Shown here: positions 38,996-46,924 of the stretch, piece by piece
Layout: the number at the start of each line of letters is the position of its first letter
Numbering within the stretch: the stretch's first letter is position 1
Origin: JAFAVZ01 sp036009105
Lineage (GTDB): Bacteria; Acidobacteriota; Thermoanaerobaculia; Gp7-AA8
Reading direction: 5' to 3'
Assembly: GCA_036009105.1 (NCBI GenBank)
Contig: DASYMJ010000248.1
Coordinates: 1-49,211 of the forward strand
DNA: 49,211 nucleotides
Notes under the pieces: generated by a model
Databases searched by the model: none
Seen by the model: only the letters and a program-made list of their open reading frames with translations
What the model was told of the DNA's origin: nothing
Position numbers and translations under genes: made by a program

Positions 38996-40051
38996 ATGCG
39001 AGTGGACGCATTCAACATCCCGACCGCCCATCCCGCCGACGTCTCCGGGCTGGAACAGCTCATCGGCGAAGGCCGCATCAAGCCGGAGGAAGTGGCCTGC
39101 ATCATCGGCAAGACGGAAGGCAACGGCGGCCGCAACGACTTCACGCGCGACCTGGCCATGATGGCGTTCGCGAATCTCTTCTCGCGCCACCTCGGCACCA
39201 CGCGCGAGATGATCTTCTCGCTGTCGGGCGGCACGGAAGGCGTGACCTCGCCGCACATCATCGTGTTCACGCGCGGCGAGGGCGATGGGCGCGGCGAGGG
39301 CGATGGGCGCGGCGATGGCAAGCGCCTGGTCCTCGGCACCGGCCACACGCGCGCCTTCGCCGCGGCGGAGATCGGACGCATGCCGCAGATCGAAGAGACC
39401 GCGCGCGTGATCGGCCACATCGTGCACGGCCTTGCCGTCGATCCGGCGGACGTCCACCTGGTGCAGATGAAAGGCGCCATCCCGCCCGGCGGCGGCCGGT
39501 CCAACATGATCTATTCACGCGGCGCCTCCGCCCTCGGCGCCGCGCTGGCGCTGGGCGAAGTGGATCGCGCGCGGCTCTCGGATGATGTGGTCTGCCAGGA
39601 CTGGAGCCTCTACTCGTCCGTCGCGTCGTGCTCGGCGAAGCCGGGGCTGATGCGGACGGAGATCATGGTCATGGCCAACAGCGCGTCCGCTGATGGCGAG
39701 CTGGTCATCGATCACACCGTGCTGCAGGACATGCTCGACGTCCCCTCCATGCACGCGCTCTTCGCACGGCTCGAGATGCCGGTGAACGGGCAGCTCAGCG
39801 AGGAGCAGCGCAAGCGGCTGGTCGGCGTCTTCGCCAAATCCGAGGCCGACCCGCGGGGGACGATCCGCGGCAAGCGTCACACCATGCTCACCGACGACGA
39901 CATCAGCGACACGCGCTACTCGCGCTGCGTCCTCTCCTCCGTGATCGCCTCGGTCACCGGCGATCCGGCCGTATACGTCTCCACCCGCGCCGAGCATCAC
40001 GGGCCGTTGGGCGGGGGGACGATGGCCGTCATCGCACGCGTGTCATCCTGA
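38996..40051 (+). CDS. Ring-opening amidohydrolase, cyanuric acid hydrolase/barbiturase family
   Basis: 351-residue enzyme of the small AtzD/barbiturase family, which hydrolyses cyanurate to carboxybiuret or barbiturate to ureidomalonate using three Ser-Lys pairs. The three-fold repeat is visible: domain 1 GKTEGNGGRNDFTRD and FSLSGGTEGV, domain 2 QMKGAIPP and VMANSASADGEL, domain 3 RGKRHTMLTDDDI, VLSSVIASVTG and HHGPLGGGTMAVI. The substrate cannot be read from the sequence. A loop of EGDGRG repeats (around residues 97-108) is unusual. ATG 38996 matches AtzD starts; GTG 38987 overlaps the GNAT stop as GTGA and is the alternative. The VSS-stop end is encoded by a family A repeat. Confidence 0.9.
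   Translation: MRVDAFNIPTAHPADVSGLEQLIGEGRIKPEEVACIIGKTEGNGGRNDFTRDLAMMAFANLFSRHLGTTREMIFSLSGGTEGVTSPHIIVFTRGEGDGRGEGDGRGDGKRLVLGTGHTRAFAAAEIGRMPQIEETARVIGHIVHGLAVDPADVHLVQMKGAIPPGGGRSNMIYSRGASALGAALALGEVDRARLSDDVVCQDWSLYSSVASCSAKPGLMRTEIMVMANSASADGELVIDHTVLQDMLDVPSMHALFARLEMPVNGQLSEEQRKRLVGVFAKSEADPRGTIRGKRHTMLTDDDISDTRYSRCVLSSVIASVTGDPAVYVSTRAEHHGPLGGGTMAVIARVSS
39279..39316 (+). repeat. In-frame 15-18-bp tandem repeat inside the amidohydrolase gene
   Basis: GGCGAGGGCGATGGGCGC occurs twice and then in shortened form, encoding GEGDGRGEGDGRGDGK. It is a surface loop expansion that probably arose by slippage. Confidence 0.8.
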
Positions 40052-40140
40052 AGTCCCGCAGACGACGAAGGATCCGTGCCCTGGAACGCGGCGCAAGATC
40101 GGTACGGATCCTTCGCCGCCTGCGCGGCTCTGGATGACAC
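40040..40140. repeat. Palindromic repeat, family A, copy 5
   Basis: GTGTCATCCTGAAG at the left, inner arms GGATCCGTGCC and GGTACGGATCC, and GGATGACAC at the right (40132-40140). It supplies the amidohydrolase stop and ends one base before the next gene's -10 box. Confidence 0.9.
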
Positions 40141-40146
40141 TAGAAT
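40141..40146 (+). promoter_or_regulatory. Putative -10 box, hydrolase-ThDP fusion gene
   Basis: TAGAAT, 7 bases before ATG 40154, abutting the repeat; leaderless layout. Any -35 element would lie inside the repeat. Confidence 0.45.
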
Positions 40147-40153
40147 CGCGGCC

Positions 40154-42679
40154 ATGCATTCCGACCTCGTGGCATTGACGAGCGGCGCGAACGTCTTCGT
40201 CGCCACCACCGGGACGGGCGACGAGCTCGTCCTCTTCCTCCACGCCGTGGGCGGCGACCACTCCTCCTGGTACCACCAGATGGAAGCGCTGGCCGACCGC
40301 TACACCGTGGCCAGCTACGACTTCCGCGGGCACAGCCGCTCCGCGCCGAGCGAGGAGATCTCCATCGCCGCCTTCGCCCGCGACACCATCGCCCTGATCG
40401 AGCACCTCGGCTTCCGCCGCGCGCACCTGGTCGGCCTCTCCATGGGCGGCGTGGTGGCGCTGGAAGTCTTCAACCGCCGCTCGGACGTCGTGCAGTCGCT
40501 CGCCCTCGCCAACTCCTGGGCCCATCATCCGGAAGGCGAGGGGCGCATCGCGTTCATCACCGAGCAGCTGGCGAAGATGTCGCTGCCGGAGAGCTCGCGC
40601 ATGCTCATCCCCAGCCTCCTCGCGCCCGGCACCGCGCGCGAGGTGGTGGAGCGCGCCATCGAGATCGAGGGGCGCAAGGACCGGCAGGTCTTCCTCGCTT
40701 CCTGGACCTCGATGTTCCAGAGCGACTACCGCCGCATGCTGGAGCTGATCGACGTCCCGCTGCTGCTCATCGGCGGCTCGCTCGACCAGATCACCCCCAC
40801 CGATCCGCTCTCCACTTCGATCCACGCCGCGGTGCCGACCTCGCAGCTGGTCAACATCGAGGGCGCCAATCACTTCTCCAACCTCGACCATCCGGCGGAG
40901 TTCACCCGCGCGCTGCGCCCGCACCTGCTGCGCGCCCGCGCCCACGACTCGCAGCGCCTGCACGTGCAGAACGCGCGCACCATCGAGGTGGAGGCGGGCA
41001 CCACGGCCCACGCGCTGATGTCGCTGCTCAGCCGGCGGGGCATCCGCTACTTCTTCTCCAACTCCGGCACCGACTTTACGCCGATCATCGACGCCCTTGC
41101 CCGGTATGAGGGCGACCCCGACTTTCACCTCCGGACGATCGCCATCCCGCACGAGAACACCGCCATCGCCATGGCGCACGGCTATTGGCTGCTCAGCGGC
41201 AAGCCGCAGGTGGTGATGGCCCACGTGAACGTCGGCACGGCGAACATGGGCCTCGGCATCATCAACGCGTCGCGCTCGAAGGTGCCGATGCTGGTGATGG
41301 CCGGCCTCTCGCCGTGGTACGAGTCGGAGGTGGAAGGCTGCCGCACGAACTTCGTACAGTGGGGGCAGGACACGTTCGATCAGGGCGCCTACTTCCGCGA
41401 GTTCACGAAGTGGGACTACGAGCTGCGCGGCGCGCGCAATCTGGAGACGATCGTCGACCGGGCCCTGGCCATCGCGGCGAGCGATCCGGCCGGGCCGGTC
41501 TATCTGATGTTGCCGAAGGAGCCGCTGATGGAGCGCATCGACGGCTTCTCGTTTCACTCCGTGCCGCAGCAGCAACCGGCCGCCGCGTCGGAGCCCGCCA
41601 TCGACGCGGTGGAGCGCGCGGCGAGGCTGATCGCGGGCGCGCAACGGCCGCTCATCATCACGGCGGAGGCGGGGCGGTATCGGGGAGCTCCGGAGGCTTT
41701 GCTGCAGCTCGCGCAGCGCAACGGCATCCCGGTGGTGGAGCACGGCAAGCGCAACTTCTTCAACTTCCCGACGCGGCATCCGATGCACGTCGGCTTCAAC
41801 CCCTCGCCGTTCGTGAAGCAGGCGGATGTGATCATCGCCGTCGAGTCGCCCGTGCCCTGGATCCCGGCGCATGCGGGCCTGAGCGAGCAGCCGAAGGTGA
41901 TCCAGATCGGCGTCGATCCGCTCTACGCGCGCATCCCCATGCGCAGCTTCCCGGCGGACGTCACGCTGGCCGGCAACCCCGCGCTCACCCTGCGCCGCCT
42001 CTACTCCGCGCTGGAGAAAGGGAAGCCGGACCGCGCGCCCATCGAGTCGCGCTACCAGACGTTCGCCTCCGAGCATCGCCGCGTGTTGCAGCAGGCGCAG
42101 AGCGCGGCCATCGGCGACGCCGCGAAGCCGCGCATCACCAAGCAGTTCCTCTCTTACTGCATCGGCGAGGCGATCGACGACCAGACGGTCATCTTCAATG
42201 AGTACGATCTCGATCCGCAGCTCGTGCCGCGCCGCCTGCCCGACTCCTGGTTCGAGAACTCCATCGCCAGCGGCCTCGGCTGGTCCCTCGGCGCCGCGCT
42301 CGGAGCGCAGCTGGCCTCGCCGGAGCAGACCATGCTGGTCACGCTCGGCGACGGCTCGTATCTCTTCAACACGCCGCTCTCGGCGCACTACGTCGCCGCC
42401 GCGTACAAGCTGCCGATGGTGATCGTGGTCTTCAACGACACGGCGTGGTCGACCATCCGCCGCTCCTATCTCGCGGAGAACGCCGCGCCGCCGGGGCGCC
42501 TCCCCCTGTGCGACTTCGACGTGGAGCTGCAGTACGAGAAGGTGGCCGAGGCGGCGGGCGGCATCGGCCTGCGCGTTTCGGAGCCGCGGGAGCTGCCCGC
42601 CGCGTTGCGGCGCGCGCTGAGCACGGCGCGCGAGCAGCGGACGCACGTGCTGCTGAACGTGATCTGCGAGCGGGACTGA
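40154..42679 (+). CDS. Alpha/beta-hydrolase fused to a ThDP-dependent enzyme
   Basis: 841-residue two-domain enzyme. Residues 1-270 are an alpha/beta hydrolase resembling 3-oxoadipate enol-lactonases: oxyanion HAVGG, nucleophile S96 in GLSMGG, D211 in SLDQITP and H240 in GANHFSN. Residues about 285-841 are a thiamine-diphosphate enzyme of the acetolactate synthase/benzoylformate decarboxylase superfamily: catalytic E334 in PHENTAIAMAHGYW, and the cofactor motif GDG (D733) followed 28 residues later by N761 in FNDTAW. The ThDP part is close to unassigned 'thiamine pyrophosphate-requiring' proteins of soil bacteria. Both active sites look intact. The reaction is unknown; a hydrolysis followed by decarboxylation or carboligation of a 2-oxo acid is plausible. 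Confidence 0.88.
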   Translation: MHSDLVALTSGANVFVATTGTGDELVLFLHAVGGDHSSWYHQMEALADRYTVASYDFRGHSRSAPSEEISIAAFARDTIALIEHLGFRRAHLVGLSMGGVVALEVFNRRSDVVQSLALANSWAHHPEGEGRIAFITEQLAKMSLPESSRMLIPSLLAPGTAREVVERAIEIEGRKDRQVFLASWTSMFQSDYRRMLELIDVPLLLIGGSLDQITPTDPLSTSIHAAVPTSQLVNIEGANHFSNLDHPAEFTRALRPHLLRARAHDSQRLHVQNARTIEVEAGTTAHALMSLLSRRGIRYFFSNSGTDFTPIIDALARYEGDPDFHLRTIAIPHENTAIAMAHGYWLLSGKPQVVMAHVNVGTANMGLGIINASRSKVPMLVMAGLSPWYESEVEGCRTNFVQWGQDTFDQGAYFREFTKWDYELRGARNLETIVDRALAIAASDPAGPVYLMLPKEPLMERIDGFSFHSVPQQQPAAASEPAIDAVERAARLIAGAQRPLIITAEAGRYRGAPEALLQLAQRNGIPVVEHGKRNFFNFPTRHPMHVGFNPSPFVKQADVIIAVESPVPWIPAHAGLSEQPKVIQIGVDPLYARIPMRSFPADVTLAGNPALTLRRLYSALEKGKPDRAPIESRYQTFASEHRRVLQQAQSAAIGDAAKPRITKQFLSYCIGEAIDDQTVIFNEYDLDPQLVPRRLPDSWFENSIASGLGWSLGAALGAQLASPEQTMLVTLGDGSYLFNTPLSAHYVAAAYKLPMVIVVFNDTAWSTIRRSYLAENAAPPGRLPLCDFDVELQYEKVAEAAGGIGLRVSEPRELPAALRRALSTAREQRTHVLLNVICERD

Positions 42680-42683
42680 GGCG

Positions 42684-44153
42684 TCACGTCAGCGCGTCGA
42701 GGATGCGGGCCAGCTCCTCGTCGCCGCCGGCCGGCGGGCGCCAGTCGGTGCGGATGACGTGCGCGAAGGTGTTGGCGAAGGAGTCGAGGCCGAGGTTGAT
42801 GGCGACGATGGGGGCGCCGAGGATGGGGGGTGATGGCTTTGAGGATGCGGCGGTCGGCGGCGGCAATTCGCGTTCGTCACCCCGCGCCGCGGCGGCGTTG
42901 CTGCGGCAGACGATCACCCCCGCGTCCTGAAGCTTGCGCACCTGGGTGGCGCGGTGCTGGGGGTCTTCGTCCGTGCCGGTGACGGAGGCGTAGGTCGTGC
43001 CGCCGCGCGCGATGAGCGCGGGGATCAAGGCGCCGGCCGGATCGGGGTGCGCGCCTTCGCCGAGCACGACGTCCAGCAGCAGCACGGCATCCTTGGGCAC
43101 GTGCGCGATGCGCTCGATGCGGATGGTGGGATCGATCATTGGATGCGGACGGCCGCGGGTGTACTCGTCTTCGCCGAGATCGGTGATGTCGCCCTTCGTG
43201 ATCCGTCGCGCTTCGCTGGCCAGGGTGCCGCCGCTGTAGAGGCCGACCACGTTTTGCAGTGAAGCTCCGCGCCGCGGCACCTCGATGCCGCAGGCCTCGA
43301 ACGCCGCATCCTCCAGCGTCTTCTCGCCGCCGAGGAAGCATTCGACGATGCGCTTGCCGGTCTGCCGCGCATGCTCGCGCACTTTTTGCGCGACGGCAGG
43401 AGAGGGCGGCTTGGACACGAGGACGATCACCTCCGTCGCTTCGTCGTGGGCGAGGAGGTCGACGCCGCGCATGGTCGAGCTGCCGCCGAGCGCGTCGGAG
43501 AGGTCGCGGCTGCCGGTGCCGATGGCGTGGGAGACGCCGTGGCCGAGGCGGTGGACGAGGGTGGAGATCTCCTGGATGCCGGTGCCGGACGCGCCGACGA
43601 TGCCGATCGCGCCGCGGCGCACGCGGTTGGCGAAGCCGATCGGCGTGCCGTCGAGGATGGCGGTACCGCAGTCGGGGCCCATGAGCAGGAGGTCGCGCTC
43701 CCGCGCCTCGCGTTTCAGCGCTATCTCGTCCACGACCGGGACGTTGTTGCTGAAGAGGAAGACGTGTTGCCCGGCGCGCAAGGCCCGGCGAGCTTCGCGG
43801 GCGGCGAAGGGGCCGGGGACGGAGATGACGGCGAGGTTGGGCGGGGACGCAGGGCCGACTTCAGTTCGCCCGGACGGGCTGAAGCCCGCCCTGCGTTCGA
43901 GCAGCGCGTCGATCGCGGTTAGCGCCTGTTCCACCGCATCCTGCGACGCACCCTCCACCACGATCAGCAGGTCCGAGGACGTCGCGGGCTCCGAGGCGAA
44001 GCCCATCGACGTGAGCAGCTCCACGTTTTTCGGCGTGGCCATGATCGCGGCGGCGCGAGCGATGCCGGGCAGCGCCTGGAGCCTGGCGGCGAGCGACATC
44101 AACGTGCCGGAGTCGCGGTATTCGTTGCGGCGGACGCGGGTAGCGAACGTCAC
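42684..44153 (-). CDS. fdrA: FdrA-family protein (AllF-type subunit of oxamate carbamoyltransferase)
   Basis: 489-residue protein with a succinyl-CoA-synthetase-like fold. Marks are LLTSMGFASEP, LLLMGPDCGTAI, GIVGASGTGIQEIS and AIGTGSRDLS. In E. coli FdrA works with AllG (YlbE) and AllH (YlbF) as oxamate carbamoyltransferase, turning oxalurate into oxamate and carbamoyl phosphate. GTG 44153 overlaps the allG stop as GTGA. A palindromic repeat is embedded in frame near residues 87-102. An acidic-to-proline linker (ELPPPTAASSKPSPP) precedes the last 50 residues. Carbamate kinase, the usual partner that makes ATP from carbamoyl phosphate, is absent from the window. Confidence 0.88.
   Translation of the reverse strand: MTFATRVRRNEYRDSGTLMSLAARLQALPGIARAAAIMATPKNVELLTSMGFASEPATSSDLLIVVEGASQDAVEQALTAIDALLERRAGFSPSGRTEVGPASPPNLAVISVPGPFAAREARRALRAGQHVFLFSNNVPVVDEIALKREARERDLLLMGPDCGTAILDGTPIGFANRVRRGAIGIVGASGTGIQEISTLVHRLGHGVSHAIGTGSRDLSDALGGSSTMRGVDLLAHDEATEVIVLVSKPPSPAVAQKVREHARQTGKRIVECFLGGEKTLEDAAFEACGIEVPRRGASLQNVVGLYSGGTLASEARRITKGDITDLGEDEYTRGRPHPMIDPTIRIERIAHVPKDAVLLLDVVLGEGAHPDPAGALIPALIARGGTTYASVTGTDEDPQHRATQVRKLQDAGVIVCRSNAAAARGDERELPPPTAASSKPSPPILGAPIVAINLGLDSFANTFAHVIRTDWRPPAGGDEELARILDALT
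43847..43896. repeat. Palindromic repeat of a third type (D) inside fdrA
   Basis: ACGCAGGGCCGACTTCAG faces CTGAAGCCCGCCCTGCGT around TTCGCCCGGACGGG. It is translated as part of RAGFSPSGRTEVGPAS, between two conserved FdrA blocks. Confidence 0.85.
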
Positions 44154-45328
44154 GCGATCCCCCGGTCGGCGGCGAACGCGCGCAAGGCGGCGGTGAAGCA
44201 GGCCATGGGCGGGCGGGTCAGGCCGGCGCCGATGATGGGAAAGCCGGGGCGCTTGTGCGCGATGGCGGTATCGATCAGAGGGAGGATGCCGGTCTCGACG
44301 ACCTTGCGCACGTCGATGCCGAGCGGCGCGCCGGCGAAGTCGAGGGCGGGCATGGTCCAGCTGGGATGCGTCGCCACGGTAATGCGCCGCATCTCCTCCG
44401 CCATGGCCCAAGCCTCGGAGGCCGTGGTACCAAGCATCTCGTTGATGGCGGGCGCGCCTTGCAGCACGAAGCCGCCGAGGCCGACCGTTTCGGTGATGGC
44501 CGAGTCGCCCATGTCGGCGCCCGCGTCGTCGGGCGTGAAGCCGGCGAGCATCAGACCTTTCGCCACGGGCGACGGCGCGGTGAACCAGCGGTCGCCCGTG
44601 CCGGCCACGCGGATGCCAAAGTCGGTGCCGTTGCGGGCCATGGCCGTGACGAGCGTCGAGTCTTCCCCGTCGAACGCCGCGTCGGCCATCAGCTTGGAGG
44701 CGCCCATGCTGAGGGAGAGAAAGAAAATCTCGTCTTCGCGGATGTACTCGATCGCCTCGCGCGGCAGGAGCGGCGCGAGCTCGACCAGCATCAGGCTCGT
44801 CGCCGCGGCGGGGCGGTTGTGCATTTCGTCGCCGCGGTGCAGCGCGCGGGCGATGAGCGGCACGAGGTCGAGGCCGCCCAGCTCGCGGATGGCCTTGCCG
44901 AGCGCCGGCGCGAGGAAGGCGGTCCACCAGCGGCGCAGTTCCACCGCCGCGGCATCGAACGCGCCGAAGTTCATGCGCGGCTCTTCCAGCGCGGCGTACG
45001 CGCGGCGGCGGGTGGTGCGGTCTTCCAGGATGAAGACCGGCATGGACGGCGAGACGACGCCGGCCATCGGCCCCACGCCGCGATGGTGGTGATTCGGCGA
45101 GAGCTCCACCGGCTCGCTGTCCGCCCACCCTTCGAACCGTTTCGCGCAGAGCAGCGCTCCCGACTGCGCGCCGCTCATCCGCTCGATGGTGACCGGCGGG
45201 CCGGAGTGGTAGATCTCGCGCGCGCCCATGCCCGGCACCGTCTGCACATCGATCCAGAACGGCCGCGTGGCCAGCATGCGCCGCACCGCCTCGGCGTTCG
45301 CGGCGTCGATGCGCTCGCCCCACGTCAT
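44150..45328 (-). CDS. allG: DUF1116 protein, AllG-type subunit of oxamate carbamoyltransferase
   Basis: 392-residue protein of DUF1116 (E. coli YlbE/AllG). Characteristic stretches are SPNHHHRGVGPMAGV near residue 78-92, GDEMHNRPAAATS in the middle, ARNGTDFGIRVAG and AITETVGLGGF, and GIDVRKVVETGILP near the end. It is somewhat shorter than E. coli AllG. Its ATG overlaps the allH stop as ATGA and its stop overlaps fdrA as GTGA, so allH-allG-fdrA is one tightly coupled operon and the proteins probably assemble together. Confidence 0.9.
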   Translation of the reverse strand: MTWGERIDAANAEAVRRMLATRPFWIDVQTVPGMGAREIYHSGPPVTIERMSGAQSGALLCAKRFEGWADSEPVELSPNHHHRGVGPMAGVVSPSMPVFILEDRTTRRRAYAALEEPRMNFGAFDAAAVELRRWWTAFLAPALGKAIRELGGLDLVPLIARALHRGDEMHNRPAAATSLMLVELAPLLPREAIEYIREDEIFFLSLSMGASKLMADAAFDGEDSTLVTAMARNGTDFGIRVAGTGDRWFTAPSPVAKGLMLAGFTPDDAGADMGDSAITETVGLGGFVLQGAPAINEMLGTTASEAWAMAEEMRRITVATHPSWTMPALDFAGAPLGIDVRKVVETGILPLIDTAIAHKRPGFPIIGAGLTRPPMACFTAALRAFAADRGIA

Positions 45329-45900
45329 CGCGTCAGCTCCAGCGCGGCGCGGGCGCCGCGGATGAAGTCGCGGCCGCTCGTGGCGCCGAGCTTTTCGAGC
45401 GCGCGCTCCGCGAAGGACGTGTCCTCGCCGCGCGTCAAAGCGCGGATGAAGCGCACCTCGGCGCGAGTGCCCTCGCCGCGCATGTGCATGGCCAGGCGCG
45501 CGCGGCTGATCTCGTTCGTGTCGTTCGTGTCGATGGACAGCGGATGGACCATGACGAAGCCGCCGAGAAAGTCGTCCCCTGCCGGCGTGAGCCCGGGACC
45601 GAGGCCCACCAGGTGCTGCGGGTCGAGCGTGCCGAGGAAGCGTTCGATGGCGCGATCAAGGGCGGCATCGAGAAATGTAGGACCGGCTCTCCAGCCGGTC
45701 CGGGCCGGCCGGAGAGCCGGCCCTACGTTTACCCCGATGGGTGAGAAGGCGTCCGGCTCCGAGTCCACCCAGATGATCTCGCCCGCGCAGGTCCGCCACA
45801 CCTCCCCCCGCGAGAACGTCATCACCACGTCGTAGCGGGGACAGCGCGACAACGCCGCCTGAGCCAACGGCCCCATCTCGATCACATCCACGCCGCGCAT
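45325..45900 (-). CDS. allH: DUF2877 protein, AllH-type subunit, short and with an embedded repeat
   Basis: 191-residue protein with the DUF2877 signature LVGLGPGLTPAGDDFLGGF (about residues 96-114). Relatives are usually 260-290 residues, so this copy is short, mostly in the N-terminal region. A family B repeat (45675-45728) is read through in frame and encodes NVGPALRPARTGWRAGPTF just before the signature. Whether the protein still works is open, but the frame is intact and coupling to allG is preserved. The ATG lies only 14 bases from the divergent xdhC start. Confidence 0.82.
   Translation of the reverse strand: MRGVDVIEMGPLAQAALSRCPRYDVVMTFSRGEVWRTCAGEIIWVDSEPDAFSPIGVNVGPALRPARTGWRAGPTFLDAALDRAIERFLGTLDPQHLVGLGPGLTPAGDDFLGGFVMVHPLSIDTNDTNEISRARLAMHMRGEGTRAEVRFIRALTRGEDTSFAERALEKLGATSGRDFIRGARAALELTR
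45675..45728. repeat. Palindromic repeat, family B, copy 5, inside allH
   Basis: ATGTAGGACCGGCTCTCCAGC faces its near-complement ending CCGGCCCTACGT. About 54 bases, a multiple of three, so it keeps the frame. Confidence 0.88.
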
Positions 45901-45902
45901 CT

Positions 45903-45908
45903 TACAAT
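45903..45908 (+). promoter_or_regulatory. Putative -10 box, xdhC
   Basis: TACAAT, 6 bases before GTG 45915. The 14-base gap to allH leaves no room for a leader or ribosome site. Confidence 0.5.
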
Positions 45909-45914
45909 CGCGCC

Positions 45915-46694
45915 GTGGCCACCTTCTTCGAGACGCTGAGCGAGCTGCTCTCCGGCGAAGTCCCGCTCGTCACCGTCACCGTCGTGGACGTCATGGGCAG
46001 CGTGCCGCAGGACCGCGGCTCGAAGATGATCGTCACCGCCGAGGGGCTGCGCTTCGGCACGGTCGGCGGCGGACGGGTGGAGACCAAAGCGATCGCCGAG
46101 GCGCAGAAGATGCTCAGCGGCGAGATTGCGGAGTCCACCCGCTTCGCGCAATGGAACCTGGCCAAAGACGTCGGCATGACCTGCGGCGGCGTGGTGAAGC
46201 TGTACTTCGAGGCCCACAACGCGCGGCGCTGGAACATCGTGATCTTCGGCGCGGGCCACGTCTCTCAGGCGCTGACGAACCTGCTGGTCCATCTGGACTG
46301 CCGCCTCACCGTGATCGATCCGCGCCAGGAGTGGCTGGACAAGCTGCCCCGCTCGCCCAGGCTCACGCCGGTGCTCGCCGCGGACATGCCCTCGCTCGTG
46401 GCCGGCATCCCCGGCGACGCGTTCGTGATCCTGATGACGATGGGCCACACCACGGACAAGCCGATCCTGCTGGAGATCCTGCGCACCCGGCAGTTCCCCT
46501 ACCTGGGCGTGATCGGCAGCGACGCGAAGGCGAACATCCTCAAGCGCGACATCGCCGAGGCCGGGCTGCCGGAGGAGGCGAAGGGGGCGTTCCGCTGCCC
46601 CATCGGCCTCCCCATCGGCAGCAATCACCCGTACGAGATCGCGGTGAGCATCGTGGCCCAGCTGCTGACGGTGCGGGACTCAGTGTCGTCCTGA
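45915..46694 (+). CDS. xdhC: XdhC/CoxI-family molybdenum cofactor insertion protein
   Basis: 259-residue chaperone that binds molybdenum cofactor, promotes its sulfuration and inserts it into XdhB. The N-terminal XdhC/CoxI domain has VMGSVPQDRGSKMIV, GTVGGGRVE and GMTCGGVV with the conserved cysteine. The C-terminal Rossmann-type domain has IFGAGHVSQAL, VIDPRQEW, LMTMGHTTDKPIL and YLGVIGSDAKA. GTG is the start: it directly follows TACAAT. It lies 12 kb from xdhB. The end reads SVSS-stop from a family A repeat. Confidence 0.92.
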   Translation: MATFFETLSELLSGEVPLVTVTVVDVMGSVPQDRGSKMIVTAEGLRFGTVGGGRVETKAIAEAQKMLSGEIAESTRFAQWNLAKDVGMTCGGVVKLYFEAHNARRWNIVIFGAGHVSQALTNLLVHLDCRLTVIDPRQEWLDKLPRSPRLTPVLAADMPSLVAGIPGDAFVILMTMGHTTDKPILLEILRTRQFPYLGVIGSDAKANILKRDIAEAGLPEEAKGAFRCPIGLPIGSNHPYEIAVSIVAQLLTVRDSVSS

Positions 46695-46723
46695 GCCCCG
46701 CAGAGGGAAGCTCAGGATGACAC
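46683..46723. repeat. Palindromic repeat, family A, copy 6
   Basis: GTGTCGTCCTGAG (46683-46695) faces CTCAGGATGACAC (46711-46723) between the convergent xdhC and RHH genes; the inner arms are missing. Confidence 0.85.
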
Positions 46724-46891
46724 TCATCTCTTTTTCTTCTTCACGCTCTCCGCCAGCCGCTGCATGTTCATGGCCTCGGTGACCAGGGCGCGGACGGTCT
46801 CGGAGACATTCTTCTTCGTCTTCAGCCACGCGATCTGTTCCGGCGTGAGCCACACGTTCACCCGCTCGGTGTTTCCCTTCGCTGCCGCCAT
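46724..46891 (-). CDS. Small ribbon-helix-helix-like protein
   Basis: 55 residues. A short strand (TERVNVWLT) followed by two helices (PEQIAWLKTKKN and VSETVRALVTEAM) fits a CopG/Arc-type DNA-binding fold; the tail is basic (SVKKKKR). ATG 46891 has GAGGGAGG before it. The open frame continues upstream but only as antisense of the receiver gene. No toxin partner is seen next to it, so an antitoxin role is not supported. Confidence 0.6.
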   Translation of the reverse strand: MAAAKGNTERVNVWLTPEQIAWLKTKKNVSETVRALVTEAMNMQRLAESVKKKKR

Positions 46892-46924
46892 CCCTGCCTC
46901 CCTCTGGCCGATTTTATGCTTCGT

